From Lyophyllum atratum (Eukaryota; Basidiomycota; Agaricomycetes; Agaricales; Lyophyllaceae), in the NCBI GenBank assembly GCA_014905825.1, contig JACGCN010000005.1, forward strand, positions 620,001 to 684,000: 64,000 nucleotides of DNA. The letters are read 5' to 3'. The first letter of the stretch is position 1. Each line of letters starts with the position of its first letter. Under the pieces are notes generated by a model that saw only the letters and a list, made by a program, of their open reading frames with translations, was not told the origin of the DNA and ran no database searches. Made by a program: the position numbers and the translations under genes. Positions 24,046 through 36,960 of the stretch are shown in pieces.

Positions 24046-27000
24046 ATGGAATTTCCTCAACACTCATTTGCGTGTGCACTGCATGCTGCCGCCATAGCGG
24101 GCGACGACGAGGCTGTCGCTCGCGCGCTGGAGCACGGCGCAGACATCAATGGCTTGGACGGCGCGGGGAGGACTGCCCTCATGTGCGCGGTCGCCGGCGA
24201 GCAGTACGTCCATCTTTTCTTGTGGCGGTGATGAATGACCGCTGATAGCCCGCCCGGTGACAGCTGGCAGGATATCGACGCGTCAGACGCGTCGTTTATG
24301 ACCCCGAGACGGCTAAACGCGATCCGACTGTTGCTCAAGCACCCGCAAGTTTCCCTCTTCACTTTAAACGCCCCTCAGAGCTCGATGAACGGTGTGATAC
24401 CTCTGGGCATGGCTGCCTGGCTCAACATGGAAGAGGCGGTGCGGATACTACTCGAAGACAGCTCTGATGCCGTTTCTGTCGATGGTATGGATGCTCACGG
24501 AGCGACTGCCCTTATGTGTAAGCTGGTCTGTTCGTCGACGCGTCAACGTGTAAACTAACGTATTCTGGTCAGATGCTGCTCGGGACGGTGGTTTACGCGT
24601 GGTACAGCTTCTGGTACGTCTATTTCCTTACTTATCATCGTGTTCGACGGACCTAATATAATAATGATCCTATAGTTGTCGCATGGCGCGCGGCCTGATT
24701 TCCGCGATTGCAATCATCGCACATCGGTGCAATTTGCCCTTGACCATCCTCAGATCCTCTGGCTGTGCGAATCTACCCTCCGTCGCCATCGATGGCGCGA
24801 AAGTCAAGTACGTTCTCCCGTCATGGATATGCTACCGCAATATTAACGATTAGTACAGTCCGCGGATCGCAACAAAATCTTCTCGGGGTCCGAGGACCTC
24901 CTAAACCTGGCTTACTCTGCAATGCCGTCTGATAGTCTCGACCCGCCACCTCTGTCCATCTTCACCAGTCAAGCAAACTCTCGATTGACCGACACACTCA
25001 TTTCTTCCATCGCTTCCTCCGATCTCTCCTTCCTGCGTTCGTTACTCTTCTCGCCCGCGCTTCCCTCTTCATCTCCGCCGGCGTTGTACCCCATGTCCGC
25101 TCCCATTCTTGTAAATCGCCCAGACGCCAAAGGCTGGAGCCCAATCCACCACTGTGTTTCTGCGAAGGTGCCATGTATAGATATCTTGGACGCACTGTAT
25201 TGCGCGGGCGCGGAGGTTGCGCTCTTTACGACTCACGAACATTTTACGCCCCTCCACATCCTCGCGCAGTCGGCTCGTCTGTCAGCCGTGGACAAAGAAC
25301 ATGCATTGGCTTTGTACCACTTCATTGTACACCTCATCCGTGATCTCCGCGCGCCCCTGTCCGCCCGCGATAAAAATGACGAAACATGTATTCACGTTGC
25401 CGCGGAACATGGCAATTGTATTAATCTGTTGATGGTTTTGTTGGACCTTGACACTACGGGATCTGTCCGTGAGCTGCGAAACGCTCGAGGGTGAGTGCTG
25501 TCCTATGTTCCAACCCGACTAATACTCATGTTCTCATCCACATAGTTTGACTGCCTTGGAGGTCTCCAAGCCCGAATTCCGCGCCGCCTTTGGCGAGAAC
25601 GCCGAAAAGCTCCGTTCAGTATCCTCAATGTCCATGCGGACTATTCGACCGACTGGATCCTTCGCATCTCTCGTTTCATTCTCTGAGATACAACCTGTTG
25701 TACCTGACGATACGCTTTCCCTTTGTTCCCCTCTGGACTTCGACGTGGAGGAATCATCTCACCAGCTGCTGTCCAACCTCCGCTCAACTTCACCTTCAAT
25801 CGACCACCAAAATGATCCAGTTACCATCCGCCGCCTTACGAGCCTCCTCTGCGAAGTCAGCCGTCTTCACGAAGGTATCATCCGGCAGTTCCGCTCCCGT
25901 GTCCAGGAAGCCTTCAAGGAGCTGCAAGAGCTGCGTTCCAACTCTGAGAAAGTTCACATTCTAATGGATCATGTTACGCACGCCGCCGTCGAGAAACTGG
26001 GCGATAAGGGATTCGACACCTTCCGTCGGAGGAAGGCAAGGGACTCGGAGGACTCGCAGCTCACCATGTTCAACCAATCGAGCAGGAGCACATCCATGAC
26101 GTCTATCGCGAAGATGAACCGTGTCGACGATAACCACGTATCCGTCGCAACCCAGACGATCCTGCTCGACCTACGGACCTCCCACCCCTCCAAATCGTCC
26201 GGCCGCTCTGTGACCTGGTCGGAATGGCTCGAGGGGCTCGTGTCGTCCGATGCCTCATCCTACACCGACCACCTCGCGGAGCTCACAGAGGTCGAACGTG
26301 ACCTCATCGCTCATCGGCACAAGATGGCAGTGTCGGGCGCGGAATGGAACGAACTGGCAAGCCCTGGAATGGATGTCAAGCTCAAGCAACTGGAGAAAAA
26401 GCATCGGAAGCTGGAAGACAAGATTCGGGAGCTCGAGTCCGCCGAGCGGAAAACTGAACTCCGGGAGGCTGGCTCGCCGAAGAAGGGCAAACTCAGGAAG
26501 TGGATCAGTCGCATCATCGCGCAGGAAAAACCCGCCGAGGTGAAGCTCCAGATCATTCTCGACGTCGATGAGCAGGGATGTGCTGTGGCGCGGCAAGTGA
26601 GGTCGGCGGAGGCTGAGGCGGAGTGCGTTGGGGAGGATGTTGCGTTTGATGTTCGGATTGAGGCTGCATTGCGGACCTCGAACGTCGTGCTTAATGCCTC
26701 GAGACGCGATCTCCATAACATTGAGCAATGCTTGGCTTCCGTGAGTGTCCTGCGTCCTCACGACATCAGAATAATCTGCTCACTAGTACTATTCACAGGC
26801 GGAGCAATTCATACAACTCGCGAACCATTCCATTTCAAGAGCCGAACGCGTCGTCAAAAGAGCCATCAAGGTTTGTTTGCATATTGATCAGTCGAGTGCC
26901 CCGTCTGATCTTACTCTACAGAAACGGGAAATCATGATCACAGAGCTCCGCGCTGCTGCAGCCGCCGAGGAGACAACACCACCCACTCAACGAGAATTGG

Positions 27001-27272
27001 GTACCCCGGGAGGTCTCGGCTACTCTCTCCTTTCCCTCCGTCCAAGCATCGCTTCCCTGTCCTCCATCTACTCCGCCCACTCCTCCTGCCCTTCCGTCGC
27101 ACCCACCGTGATGGAGAACGACGACGACGATACACGCGCCCTCCGCCGACTACTTCTACGCAAGATCGAGGCAGGCGTCATCGGCTCTTGGGACGAAATG
27201 GACAAAGTCCTAGGCTGGCAGCGCATTGTAAAAGAAGCCGTCCGCGGCGTCAAAAGGCGTGCATACTTGTAA
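24046..27272 (+). CDS. Ankyrin-repeat protein with C-terminal coiled coil
   Basis: The start is ATG 24046 (MEFPQHSFACALHAAAIAGD). The N-terminal third carries ankyrin repeats: DDEAVARALEHGADINGLDG, GVIPLGMAAWLNMEEAVRIL, YAARDGGLRVVQLL, then LSHGARPDFRDCNHRTSVQF. A second ankyrin set lies at ~25120-25490 (AKGWSPIHHCVSAKV, HEHFTPLHILAQSA, KNDETCIHVAAEHGNCINLL). After an intron at ~25492-25546 comes a long exon rich in charged helices, with coiled-coil-like LKQLEKKHRKLEDKIREL (~26370-26430) and the basic GKLRKWISRIIAQEKPAEVK. Two short introns near 26740-26800 and 26872-26921 join to the end GWQRIVKEAVRGVKRRAYL (stop 27270-27272). The protein is around 950 residues. Ankyrin plus coiled coil implies a protein-binding scaffold; the partner is unknown. 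Confidence 0.83.
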
Positions 27273-27383
27273 AACTACAAAAGCCGGAAAAACACACGCA
27301 AAATTCTCTCTCTTTCTTTGGTCCGTACACTTGTTGTTGCCCTGTTACTTATATTGTATGTATACTTTATCTATGCGAGTAAA

Positions 27384-27599
27384 TTAGTCGCTGTTGTACA
27401 CTTCCCCAACATCATCCTGTACACTATCAATACACAGAGAATCGAACATATCGAAGTTGAATCCAATTTCCTTGAGATCTCGCCCAAAAACACGGCGGTC
27501 TGCCATAAGTCGGCGAAATTTCGCGGGAACAACGCGGTCACGGGGGTATATCTGATGCATTCTGTTCTCAGGGTGTCTTACGATGCTCATCCAGACCAT
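27384..27599 (-). CDS. Possible small protein or 3' exon, uncertain
   Basis: This is a 71-codon frame from an ATG at 27599, lying 49 bp beyond the stop of VPS39 on the same strand. Its composition looks protein-like: RDRVVPAKFRRLMADRRVFG then RDLKEIGFNFDMFDSLC and an acidic end. It could be a short independent gene, an alternative terminal exon of the gene upstream, or chance. I recognise no family. It overlaps nothing else supported, since the ankyrin gene stops at 27272. Confidence 0.25.
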   Translation of the reverse strand: MVWMSIVRHPENRMHQIYPRDRVVPAKFRRLMADRRVFGRDLKEIGFNFDMFDSLCIDSVQDDVGEVYNSD

Positions 27600-27647
27600 A
27601 GTGATGGGTGGGCCTGGACCACCCTAAGACGACCCCAAAATCCACAT

Positions 27648-30600
27648 CTATCGTCTAATCTGGTTCAATTGACGCGAGAACTGCTCACGACAGTAAAAAT
27701 GGGTGACCTCACCCCTGCCAAAGGGAACACCGCATTAGTCAAAATCGGACACTCACACAGTCCAAAAAACTCACCGCGGAGCATGGACTGCAATCATGCT
27801 TGTGCCGATGCGTTTATGGCACTGCGGACATCTGCAAAGGCCGGTCAACTCACACATCGCGACCACCAGCCTATTTACGGCATGGAATGAGGAAAACAAG
27901 GGCACCCACATGCGGCTATCGGTCACTTTCACCCGCTTGGTCTGCAAGAGCATCAAGCTCCTGCTTATTTGGTCATTCCGGGACTTGCTGATATGGCGGA
28001 TGACGCTCGTGTCGAAGATCGGGGCGCGCAGGGCTTGGATGAGGAAGCCACGGACATTCTGGGCCGTAACGAGAGGAGGCAATAGATTTAGTGTCTCGAC
28101 GGCATCGAGACGTGGGTTGTGGCGGCTGATCAGTTCCAGGGCTGGGAGAAGAAGGTCTGCAGTGGTGTTAACAGTCGGCCGAAGGTATATGCGTAACAGC
28201 GTGAGGAAAACGTTGCTCGTTTCAGTTCCTGGCTGATAGACGCGTTTGCAGTATCTGCGAATGGACATTTATGACCAAGGACTAGTTTGAGAAAAGACAG
28301 TGCTTACTCTTCTGCTTTCAGATAATCGTGCATCCGGTATACGTAAAGTTCGAGAGCTTGGTCGTGCCGTCCCAGCCGTCCCAGAAGGATGGCTCGTGCT
28401 TCGAAGAGATCTGGGCTGTATGTAAATAGTTGCTCGGAGGCTGCGAGGAGCGTGCGACATACCGGTCGAAGATAAAGCACCATACAGACGGTCAACACTG
28501 TAGTAGAGATCGGAGGCAATGAAGTCCAGAAGCTTGCCATACACCTGGCTCTTTGTATCTAAGAATATCAAACGTCAAGTTTGGGTGATGAAAGAAAAAA
28601 CACGGTGAAGCTAGGCTACCTTCATCACCCCGTTTCTTCGCTGACAGTGTCATGTTGAGATAAAGCTCCGCAAGTCGATCATGGAAAGCAGGCGTCATCT
28701 CCTGTCGTTCCTCAATGATATGCTCCAAGAACCGTGCTGAGATCTTGGGGTCGATGCCCGCAAGGAAATCCGATACCTCCTGGCGTGGTAGCTCAACATC
28801 TTCAGAGGTAAAGATCTGATTTGAATTGGATTCATAAGACCCCTGCCCCGACATAGCTGGTGGAAGGAAAGGCTCACCTCAAATGCCATGCTGGGATCTG
28901 TGGCAAATATCCATCGCGACGACTCAAAGATTTGTTGAAGATGTTCAGGTCCCAGCTTCTGGAGGTAGTGTATTGAGGGTGACAGTTTATCCTCCACGTC
29001 AGTCTCTTTCTCGCCTAGCCTACAATTCAGCGAAATTAGCCCTAGAGTCGGAGAGAGATGCAACAAGATGTGCAACATACTGCCTGAGTAAAGCCAAAGC
29101 CTTCGAGTGCATTTTCTTCCCATTATAAAGATCGATAAGCTCCGCGAATTTCTGGCAAGCGCGACACATTCAGCACCACAGAAAAGTCGGGAAGAGTGCG
29201 GTACCTAGTTACCTGACGCGCGAGCAAATCCTCTTCAACCTCTGAGACTTCACACCAATTCGGTAGACGACACAAGGATTGAAGAAGGAATGGTCGAATT
29301 ATGAGGTACGACTTATACAGCGCGGTGTCCACTATCTGTGCGCAGCGCAGGAGCTGTTCCGGCGTGAGCGCCGACAAAGGAGCGTTCGGGAGCGCAAAGA
29401 GTTCTTCGATAGGCGTCTCTGACAAGGGCGCGATGGCATGTGACTGGTCCGCGGGTCTGATGTGCACAGCTTCAAGGGCTGCTCCAAGCTTGGGCCGCCG
29501 ATCTGCAAGGTAGTGACTAGCAAGCGTCTCGATGGACCGCTGTAGGTCATCTGTGGAACATTAGTTAGCCTTTCGACTAGGGAGAAAGAAGCAAGTACCA
29601 GGAACTGGCCGCTTGGGCTTTGCTGTTATCGACGGGGGACGGTCTTCCTTAACAGCAGAGGAGCGCATCATGGCACCCAAACCCGTCCCGATGCGGCCTC
29701 GAATCGATTCCGCGACAGGAGCAGTAAGGGTATCCAACAACTCCGCCGTCATCGACCTCGTCTCACTTTCCTTCTCCTTCTCCGCACCCGTGTCTTTGTC
29801 CTTGTCCTTGTCAGATCCGGTAGAAACAGACAAAGCCGAGGACGAATCGCTTAGAACAGGTGCAGGGCCGCCGTACAACGAGATCCACCCCTCGCGTGGG
29901 ACGGAGAGCCGCCCCGCAACTTCTTCGGGGTACAGCGCGACGACTTTAGCGGGATTGAAGTCGAGCTCTAGGAAGGTATTAATAGCGTCCTCGAATTTAC
30001 CGGCGCGAAAGTCGGAGACGGCGTTGAGTGCTCGGATTTGGGTTCGTCTCTTATCCTGGAAAATAGAAGGCCAAGTGAGTGGAGGAAGAAAAATCGTGCC
30101 TGAGTACGTGGGGTCTAACCTTGTAAGGCAGCACTGCTTCGTCGATGGTATCAAGCAATGCAAGGGCGTCAGCATAGCGACCTTCTCGCACCAGTTCGTC
30201 AATCTGCTCAGCCCAAGGCCTCATATTGACCCGCCAGATCGTACTTCCCTCCGTCGTCGCAGCCGTTCTATCTGTAGGCGTCGTGACAAGGAAAAGAGGT
30301 GACTTCCCAGATGGGGAGGGTGTCAGGAGCCGGACAGTCGCGTTAGCTGGGGGTGCCGAAGTACCTGTGAGAGATGGGCTGGAGGCGGAGGCATTGAAAG
30401 GGAAAGGAATATTCTGTGTGGTGTTAAGGGATAAGGAGGAGCGGATTTGGACCACGGTTGTAGGGATGACGTTGGCTGGAGGTTGGCCGGAAAGTCCTGC
30501 GCTCGAGGATTCTGTCACTTGTGCGGGAACGGAGCCAGGGGGCAGAACCGAGAATATGTAGGGTTTCACGAATGCTGTACTCGAATTTCATTGAGTGTTA

Positions 30601-31745
30601 GTAGAATTTACGAAGAGGAATGTAGATACCTAATTCCTCCGGGGGTGCTGGCCACTCAATCGTCGCGGGACGTGATACCTTCGCGTCTACGCCGACCATG
30701 ATCCCTTCGCCTATGGTGGAAGTATTTGTGATTGCACTCAACGCCATTAAATCATAGGAGACCCACTGTCTTTAGCAATAAGAGCTTCGGTTTCGCTGAT
30801 CCGCGCACAAGCCGGTTTCGGTTTCGCACCGAGCCCTAGCGTCATATATCCCGTAAGTCCTGTGAATGCGCCCATCGCACTCGTGCCAGTGGAGGTGGTG
30901 AAGGGAAGGGGTGTGGAAATTTCTGTCGCCGTCATGGCAGGGATTGAAAACATGGCATACTCAGTCGGGGAATACGCGAAACACGCGGTATCATGGTCTA
31001 AAAAAGATATTATACGCGCAGAGTGTGGCAGCGGAGCTTCCTAGGGATCGATATAAGCCGATTACATAGATAAATGAATGGCATCGGCGGACCTTGACTT
31101 CTTGAGGCTCTCCGTCTCTCCATGAATAGATAACTACCTTCCTCCGACATCCGACCAAGAGTTGTGTCACTACTGCCGGGATAGGCTGAGGCTTCGTAAA
31201 CTCAGACCCAGCAGAGTATTCAGACTTCGTATCGGGTTGGATGTGCTGCACCGAGGAATGAACTGCGAACGAGAAGGCGGCTCTGGCTTTAAGGAGGGGA
31301 GTCGGCGGCGTGAGTGTCGGTAATGGAAACAGAATAACGGTGGCCTCTGTGAAGCAACATAAGTTACAGCTTCTGAACACAGGACCGGGTTGGACTCACC
31401 AGAGAGTACAACCAAGGAATTGATGTCCTTGATATATCCAAGCTGCTCAATTGACCTTCTTGTTAAACCCTTCTTCACTTCCACCAGAGTAATGGCATCT
31501 TCGCCCGCATCTAACAAACATGAATTAAGACCAAGGCATAACAGGAGAGACGCGTACTGTCGGGCTCCTCTACACGGTATGTATGTAGGTTCCCCGTCGA
31601 AGTCCCGACGTACAACCGATCACCTAACGCATTGTAAGCTGGACTCTTGTGACACTCTATTGCTTGGTATACCTTGAACAGTCAGGGCATCGATCTTCTC
31701 CTTAAAGCCTGAGATTATGGGAGTTGGGTATAGAAAGGGTGCCAT
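27648..31745 (-). CDS. VPS39: VPS39/VAM6 subunit of the HOPS tethering complex
   Basis: Vps39/Vam6 is a Rab7/Ypt7-binding subunit of HOPS, tethering late endosomes and autophagosomes to the vacuole; it also contacts mitochondria. The start is the ATG at 31745 (MAPFLYPTPIISGFKEKIDA, then LTVQ), which opens a CNH (citron homology) domain: GDRLYVGTSTGNLHTYRVEE and LGYIKDINSLVVLS. Central exons hold a helical region with DKRRTQIRALNAVSDFRAGK, FEDAINTFLELDFNPAKVVA and LYPEEVAGRLSVPREGW. A long acidic low-complexity insert (~29740-29830) follows. The C-terminus has the Vps39 domain-2 region: RHNPRLDAVETLNLLPPLVT, AQNVRGFLIQALR and the zinc-binding-like CPQCHKRIGTSMIAVHAP. It continues GEVTHFYCREQF to the TAG at 27648-27650. 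About a dozen introns. Roughly 1,050 residues, typical. It shares a ~280-bp divergent promoter region with the F-box gene. Confidence 0.9.
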
Positions 31746-32025
31746 TACGGTGCACAGGCTGCAGCAGCGCGCTGAGGTCGTCGTCGTCCTGGTGCACTCT
31801 GATCACGTGAGATGTGACGCTGAACGCGGCGGGCCGCGGCGTTGCACACTGGCACTGGCTGGCAGCGCGCAGCCTTGCAACAGCGTTGTCGAAGTAACAG
31901 TTGAACCTGAAGCTTGTCAATGTCATTGTCAACGTCAAACTCTCTTTCCCCGTCACCCCAGTCCATCAGATGGCTGTACATGCATCCTGATATTCAATCG
32001 AATCAACGCTCAACATTCAACGACG

Positions 32026-33353
32026 ATGTTTCCCCCACAACTCCCACTGGATATCCTCGATAACATTATCGGCCACCTTCACACTGAATCTCTTCGTCAT
32101 TGCTGTCTGGTCTGTAAAGCATTCGTGGTGCCAAGCCGAAAGCGGCTCTTCCGAGTCATATACCTTAGTTCCCGTGATGGCGACTCCACCGACCTCCCAT
32201 GCAAACCATTTTACAACAATCTCCTCGCCAACCCCCAACTGATCGTTTATATCCAGGAGCTATGGGTGAACGGAAAGGACTGGATTATCAAAGAGGTCGA
32301 CTTCCGGGCGCTCTTGACCCTGTTTGCACACAGCGGAAGTCTTCGGGTCTTCTCGATCAAGTTTTCACCCAAATTGTCAGGCTATGATGACTGGTACAAA
32401 ATCCCGATTGCCTTCAAAGAGCCACTTTGCGAAATATTCTGCTCGCCGAGCCTTCATACTCTCCGTATCCACCTTGAAGACATGTGTGCATGCACATTTC
32501 CGGTCGATCAACTTACAACTGCCCCAAACGTGAAACGACTAACGCTCCTCGGGAAGGACGCGTCTTCCTGCCGAGCAGAGGCACACCCTTGGGGAAGATA
32601 TTCCGCTGCTCATGATGTGCAAATTAACAAAACTGGGAAGCCGTTGGAGGTACTGGAGGTTGGAGGCGTTGATGGGAGAAGCTTATTGAAGCTTTTTCAC
32701 AATTCTCCAAGCTGTTACCAGGTCTCGAGCCTCCGGAAGGTAGTGGTGGCGGGATCCACAGAAACGAGCTTTTTGCGTGCGCTGTGGAAAATTCTACAAG
32801 GAGCCGCGCCCAACATGGAAACACTGGTTTGGCTCAATCCATTCTTTGAATATGGTCTGTATCATCTCCGTCCTTCATCTAATTTCCTATAACGTTGACG
32901 CAATGTTTCTGTTGTCCAGATATTCCTGATTTCAACTTCGAGCAGTTAATCAACCTCCGCAGTCTGATGTTCAAGGTGAACCTCGCAAAGGGAGAGTTTC
33001 ATCACCTATACCATCTGCTGGAAGAGGCGTCAGTCCCATGTATGATCGAGAAACTTGCCATTATTGTCGAGGACAACGTGTATTCACCCATGTTCGATCC
33101 CTACGTCGACGATTCAGCGACTGCGTTTGACATCGATCATCATCTTGATAGCTTCTTTGGCCACCTAGAGCCATTGCATACCATCACGATCCACGTGGTT
33201 TTCGACGCTTTCGACGATGCGGAGGATTTGGGAGTGGACACAGACGAGGGGCTGAGGGCGCATTTTCCTCTCCTTGATGCAACAGGAAAGCTTTCGGTCA
33301 GTTTCGGGGATGGTACGACCACTGCTGAAATTTTGAAAGCCCTATCAGCATGA
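32026..33353 (+). CDS. F-box protein with LRR-like C-terminal region
   Basis: The first well-placed ATG is at 32026, giving an N-terminal F-box: MFPPQLPLDILDNIIGHLHT then SLRHCCLVCKAFVVPSRKRL. F-box proteins link Skp1-Cullin ubiquitin ligases to substrates. The rest resembles the leucine-rich-repeat-like basidiomycete F-box family (LLTLFAHSGSLRVFSIKF, LCEIFCSPSLHTLRIHLEDM, TTAPNVKRLTLLG). A single intron near 32850-32920 joins ...NPFFEY to DIPDFNFEQLINLRSLMF; the second exon ends ...LKALSA at 33353. About 420 residues. The frame is open well upstream of the ATG, but that extension overlaps the VPS39 start and lacks F-box-like sequence. Large F-box families of this kind are common in Agaricomycetes; the substrate is unknown. 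Confidence 0.82.
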
Positions 33354-34227
33354 TAAGCACCACAGAATAATATTCACATTCTATGTATGCGATGTGCAAT
33401 TGGGCATCTGAACGACATCTGATCTCTTTGCCAAGAGGGTGTTCTGTATTTCTTATAACATGAAATCCATGGATGGGCACATCCTTGTTTTGTTTTTGTT
33501 TTGTTTCCGAAGTCTTCGAACTGGGACGACTCTGGAGCGATGCTGGCGGTCGAGACATGGGCACCAGAGCGGCGGCACTAGCGCTAGCCCCCAGGGGAAG
33601 GCTTGCTACAATGTGTGTCGGTTCAAATAGCACTGGTAATCAGGTTACGCCACAATGCAACGTGCTTAGGGCAACGCCCTAACTCCCCACATCCCTTGTA
33701 GGACAAGCAATCCTGCACCATTCAGCGCCAGTGTTCTCGTCAGGAGGGCAGCTCACTTTCCTTTGCTAAGCGCGACTCGACAGCGTTCACCCTATCTCAA
33801 ATTTTAACTATGAAAACCCCAGAATAGAAATTTGTGCAAGTTCCGAATGATAGGGCCGACAAGTCTGGAAACCTAGGATTACAGATTATGGATACATATG
33901 AGCGGTAAGGTCGCGGTCATTCCCAAGGCACACCCCGCTACCAGAACAAACCTCTACCCATCGCCCTGCCTTTGGAAAAAGAGACGGGCAGTATAACAGG
34001 ACTCACTCCATAGGCGGGCCTGCATATTCCTGCGCTATACGCTTTGGTACAAATCCAACACCATAACTAAATCCGCTACTTGGTCTTCAAGCGGCCCTAC
34101 CTTCATAAAAAATACTTAACGAAGTCAGAAAGTCGTAGCAATAGAATAACTAGCTTGTGACGTTGTAATTCTCAATTCTGGATTCCTGAAATTGGGATAG
34201 ACGGGAGCATTCGATAGTACAAAAGAT
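33354..34227. other. Intergenic between convergent genes
   Basis: These ~870 bp between two convergent genes hold their 3' regions. Only short motif-less frames occur. I see no gene. Confidence 0.45.
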
Positions 34228-36960
34228 TCAGATCTGAGGAGCAGCATGGCCGTCTGCGCGAGGATCAGAACCCGCCGCCCACACCGTTGTACCAGATGCA
34301 CTCTTTATCTTCTGTATGACTTGCCCGCGGCCCATCATCGCACGGCCGAAACCAGACATGGTACGAGCATCATGCCCCATCGCTATTCCGTTTGGTCAAT
34401 CGCAGAACGCAATATATAGCCTATCCTGCCGACTTGCCTTTGAGTTCCTGTATAGTTTTATCCGGTATTCCTTCCTCGAAATATACCTCGCTGTTGATAT
34501 CTCCTGCCGCCTTGGATTTAATGGGGTCAGTGCCGGGAGTGCCAGGCGAAATGCAAAAGCGTGGGGCATCCAGGGCAGCTTGCACAGTAAATCCCCTTAG
34601 TATGTTCAAGAGCACTTGGACATGTCCTTGTGGCTGAGGAGGTGTGAATCTCAAGTGTCAAAAAACTATCGAGCCATGGAATAAACATACCTGCATGTAT
34701 GCTCCCATGACTCCAAAGGTCAAGAACAAGTCGTCACCTTTGGTCGCCAGAGCAGGGATAATGGTATGATACGGGCGTTTACCCCCCTGTACACATGTAC
34801 ATCAGTCGTGAGATGGCAGATATCGGTAGCCGGACATATTCACCTCGAGACAATTGGGATGCGAGGCGTCTAGCACGAAGCTATTTCCTCTATTCTGGAG
34901 AGTAAAGCCGCATTTGTTTGGAACAGCTATGGAAAAGCTCCTCGACATTTTCGATATCTCATGTGAAATGAGACTCACCGCCTGTGCCAAATCCTGATGA
35001 TTGCGAGCCGCTCAGCCCATTGTGCTATCGGGCAGAAGGAGATGTACTAACCAGCGTAGTTGCTCTGTATGAAACTACATGCGTTTCCCCACTGATCCGT
35101 CACTGCGGAGCATCAGCCTGCGGTGTTTTACGAATCACATCGCCGTACCTGTGAAGTACACCGTGTCCGAGGAGGCTACAGGACTTCCCTATGTCAAGGA
35201 TCTGTCAGACGTAATCAACGCGATGTTTCCTGATTGGGAACGTACGTGTATGAGATTCGGATTAGTCGCTAGACTACTGAACAGTCTTGCGCGTGCTGCA
35301 AGATAGTCCTTGGCATCCTTTCAGCGCTCGAGCGCATACAGAAACATGTTTTACAAACCTTGCTAAGAAGCGCTTCGACTGGAGTAGGAGAGAAATCGGG
35401 ATCCGTAATAAACCACTGTGTATCTGAATGCGAAGCTCAAAGAGCAATTCGTCAACTATGAAGATGGGCGTACCGGCAAAGGCAATACTAAAGAGGCATT
35501 AGAGTGATATGTATTGCAGAATGCCATTCAGCGTACCGTAGGGCTTCGATCAGAGTATGAAGATACTCTGCGGAGTTGTGCTCCATCGATGAGAGTGCCC
35601 GACAATAACCTTGCTCTTGCATGTTCTCAAGGACCCCAAGGGCCATTAGAGCAGTTAGTCCTGAAAACAATTTAAATCGGTCCAAATAGCCAGCTCTGGC
35701 TGTCATGACATACCTTGACCGTTCGGCGAGCACTATATGATTGTTAGAAAAATTCGAATTCCCCCAGGATGATGGATAGTACCTCATAGACGGTTACATC
35801 GCCTCCGTAGGTATAGCTGATCGGCTCCACAAATGAACTCTTGTGCGTCGCAAGATCCTCTAACTCCATGACTCCTCCCTTGCTCTTGATGAGATCGACG
35901 ATCGCCTGCGCGACTCTCCCCTTGTAAAATCCGTCCTTGCCATGTTTTGCGACTTCCTCGAAAGTCTGGGCAAGGTAGGGAAACTTGACCACCTCACCAG
36001 GTAGAGGCGCCCTACCATCGAGTAGCATGTCTCCTGCGTCTGGAGAGGCGTTGATAATTAAACTCTGGTAGATGTAAAAGATTACAAATGGCAAGTTGTT
36101 GAAAGAAGCAGTTCATATTCACCTCAGAGTCTTGCCACTGATTCATCAGGTCTCCATGAGCGGGGCTGTGGCCAGTAGAGATGAGCACCAACTTACATTG
36201 CGGCTGTGTATTTCAGACACTGGGACGCTGTTGAAAACCGCCATCAGCAAGATTAACCGGTGACATTCGTTATAGTAAATCCACAAACCCTTCTTCTGCC
36301 AACCTGATAGCAGGTGCTAGAACATCCTTAACGGTAACTGCGCCGCTACCGAAGTGCTCTACAGTATCGACCCAAGCAGCAGCTGCTCCTACGCAATCGC
36401 TTCAGTTTCCTCACGTTTACAATAGAATAAGCTGGGTCTCTTGCCTGGCACGGTAACCGTATTCAAGTCGGTCAGTGGAATATTACCTTCATAGCCTTGC
36501 TGAAGTGCGTGTTCCAAAGTCAACTTCGCTGGCGAACGTCCAGAGCCGTTTAACGATTTCACGGTCTTGGTGGCGGCATCATAGAAAAGACAGAAGGCGT
36601 CACTGAGGAGGAGGTCAACCTAGAGTCGAGGATCTAATTGATCGATTTACCCGCCAATACCACAGCAGCTCGGCTCCGTTACATTCAGTGCTGCAGATGT
36701 TGCGACGGCGGCATCGGCTGAAGTGGCAAGGGAGATTCAACCAATGCACATAAGTGGCAGGACGTATACAAACCAGCATTCCCTCCTTTGCGAAGGATCT
36801 CCAACCCGGCCTCAGCAGCGAGGGGCTGGGAGCACGCTACCATACCTTTCGTCCCATACACCACCGACCGACGACTTGGGAACCGAGAGAATGTCAATTC
36901 GGGACGATCGATAGCAGCCCAATCATGCTGAACGGCGCCTGGGATCGGTCTTGGGGGCAT
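34228..36960 (-). CDS. Gamma-glutamyltranspeptidase-like Ntn hydrolase
   Basis: This belongs to the gamma-glutamyltranspeptidase family (closest in feel to the bacterial YwrD-type, non-secreted branch), which cleaves gamma-glutamyl bonds after autoprocessing. The start is ATG 36960: [20 protein letters not shown], without a signal peptide. Family landmarks in order: [116 protein letters not shown] and [13 protein letters not shown]. The small-subunit start, with the nucleophile Thr in [20 protein letters not shown], is at ~35060-35175. The end is [16 protein letters not shown] and [21 protein letters not shown] at 34228-34230. About a dozen introns. The last (34383-34437, 55 nt) appears to be a GC-AG intron with donor AG/GCAAGT; without it the frame stops after GKSAG. 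Family identity is secure. Confidence 0.88.

Noticed and set aside
29613..30302. 229-codon plus-strand open frame
   Set aside because: It lies antisense within VPS39 exons that encode conserved sequence; the frame arises from codon bias on the other strand.
33354..34227. tRNA gene or small RNA
   Set aside because: I looked for A-box/B-box-like signals with a matching acceptor stem here and in other gaps and found none convincing by eye.
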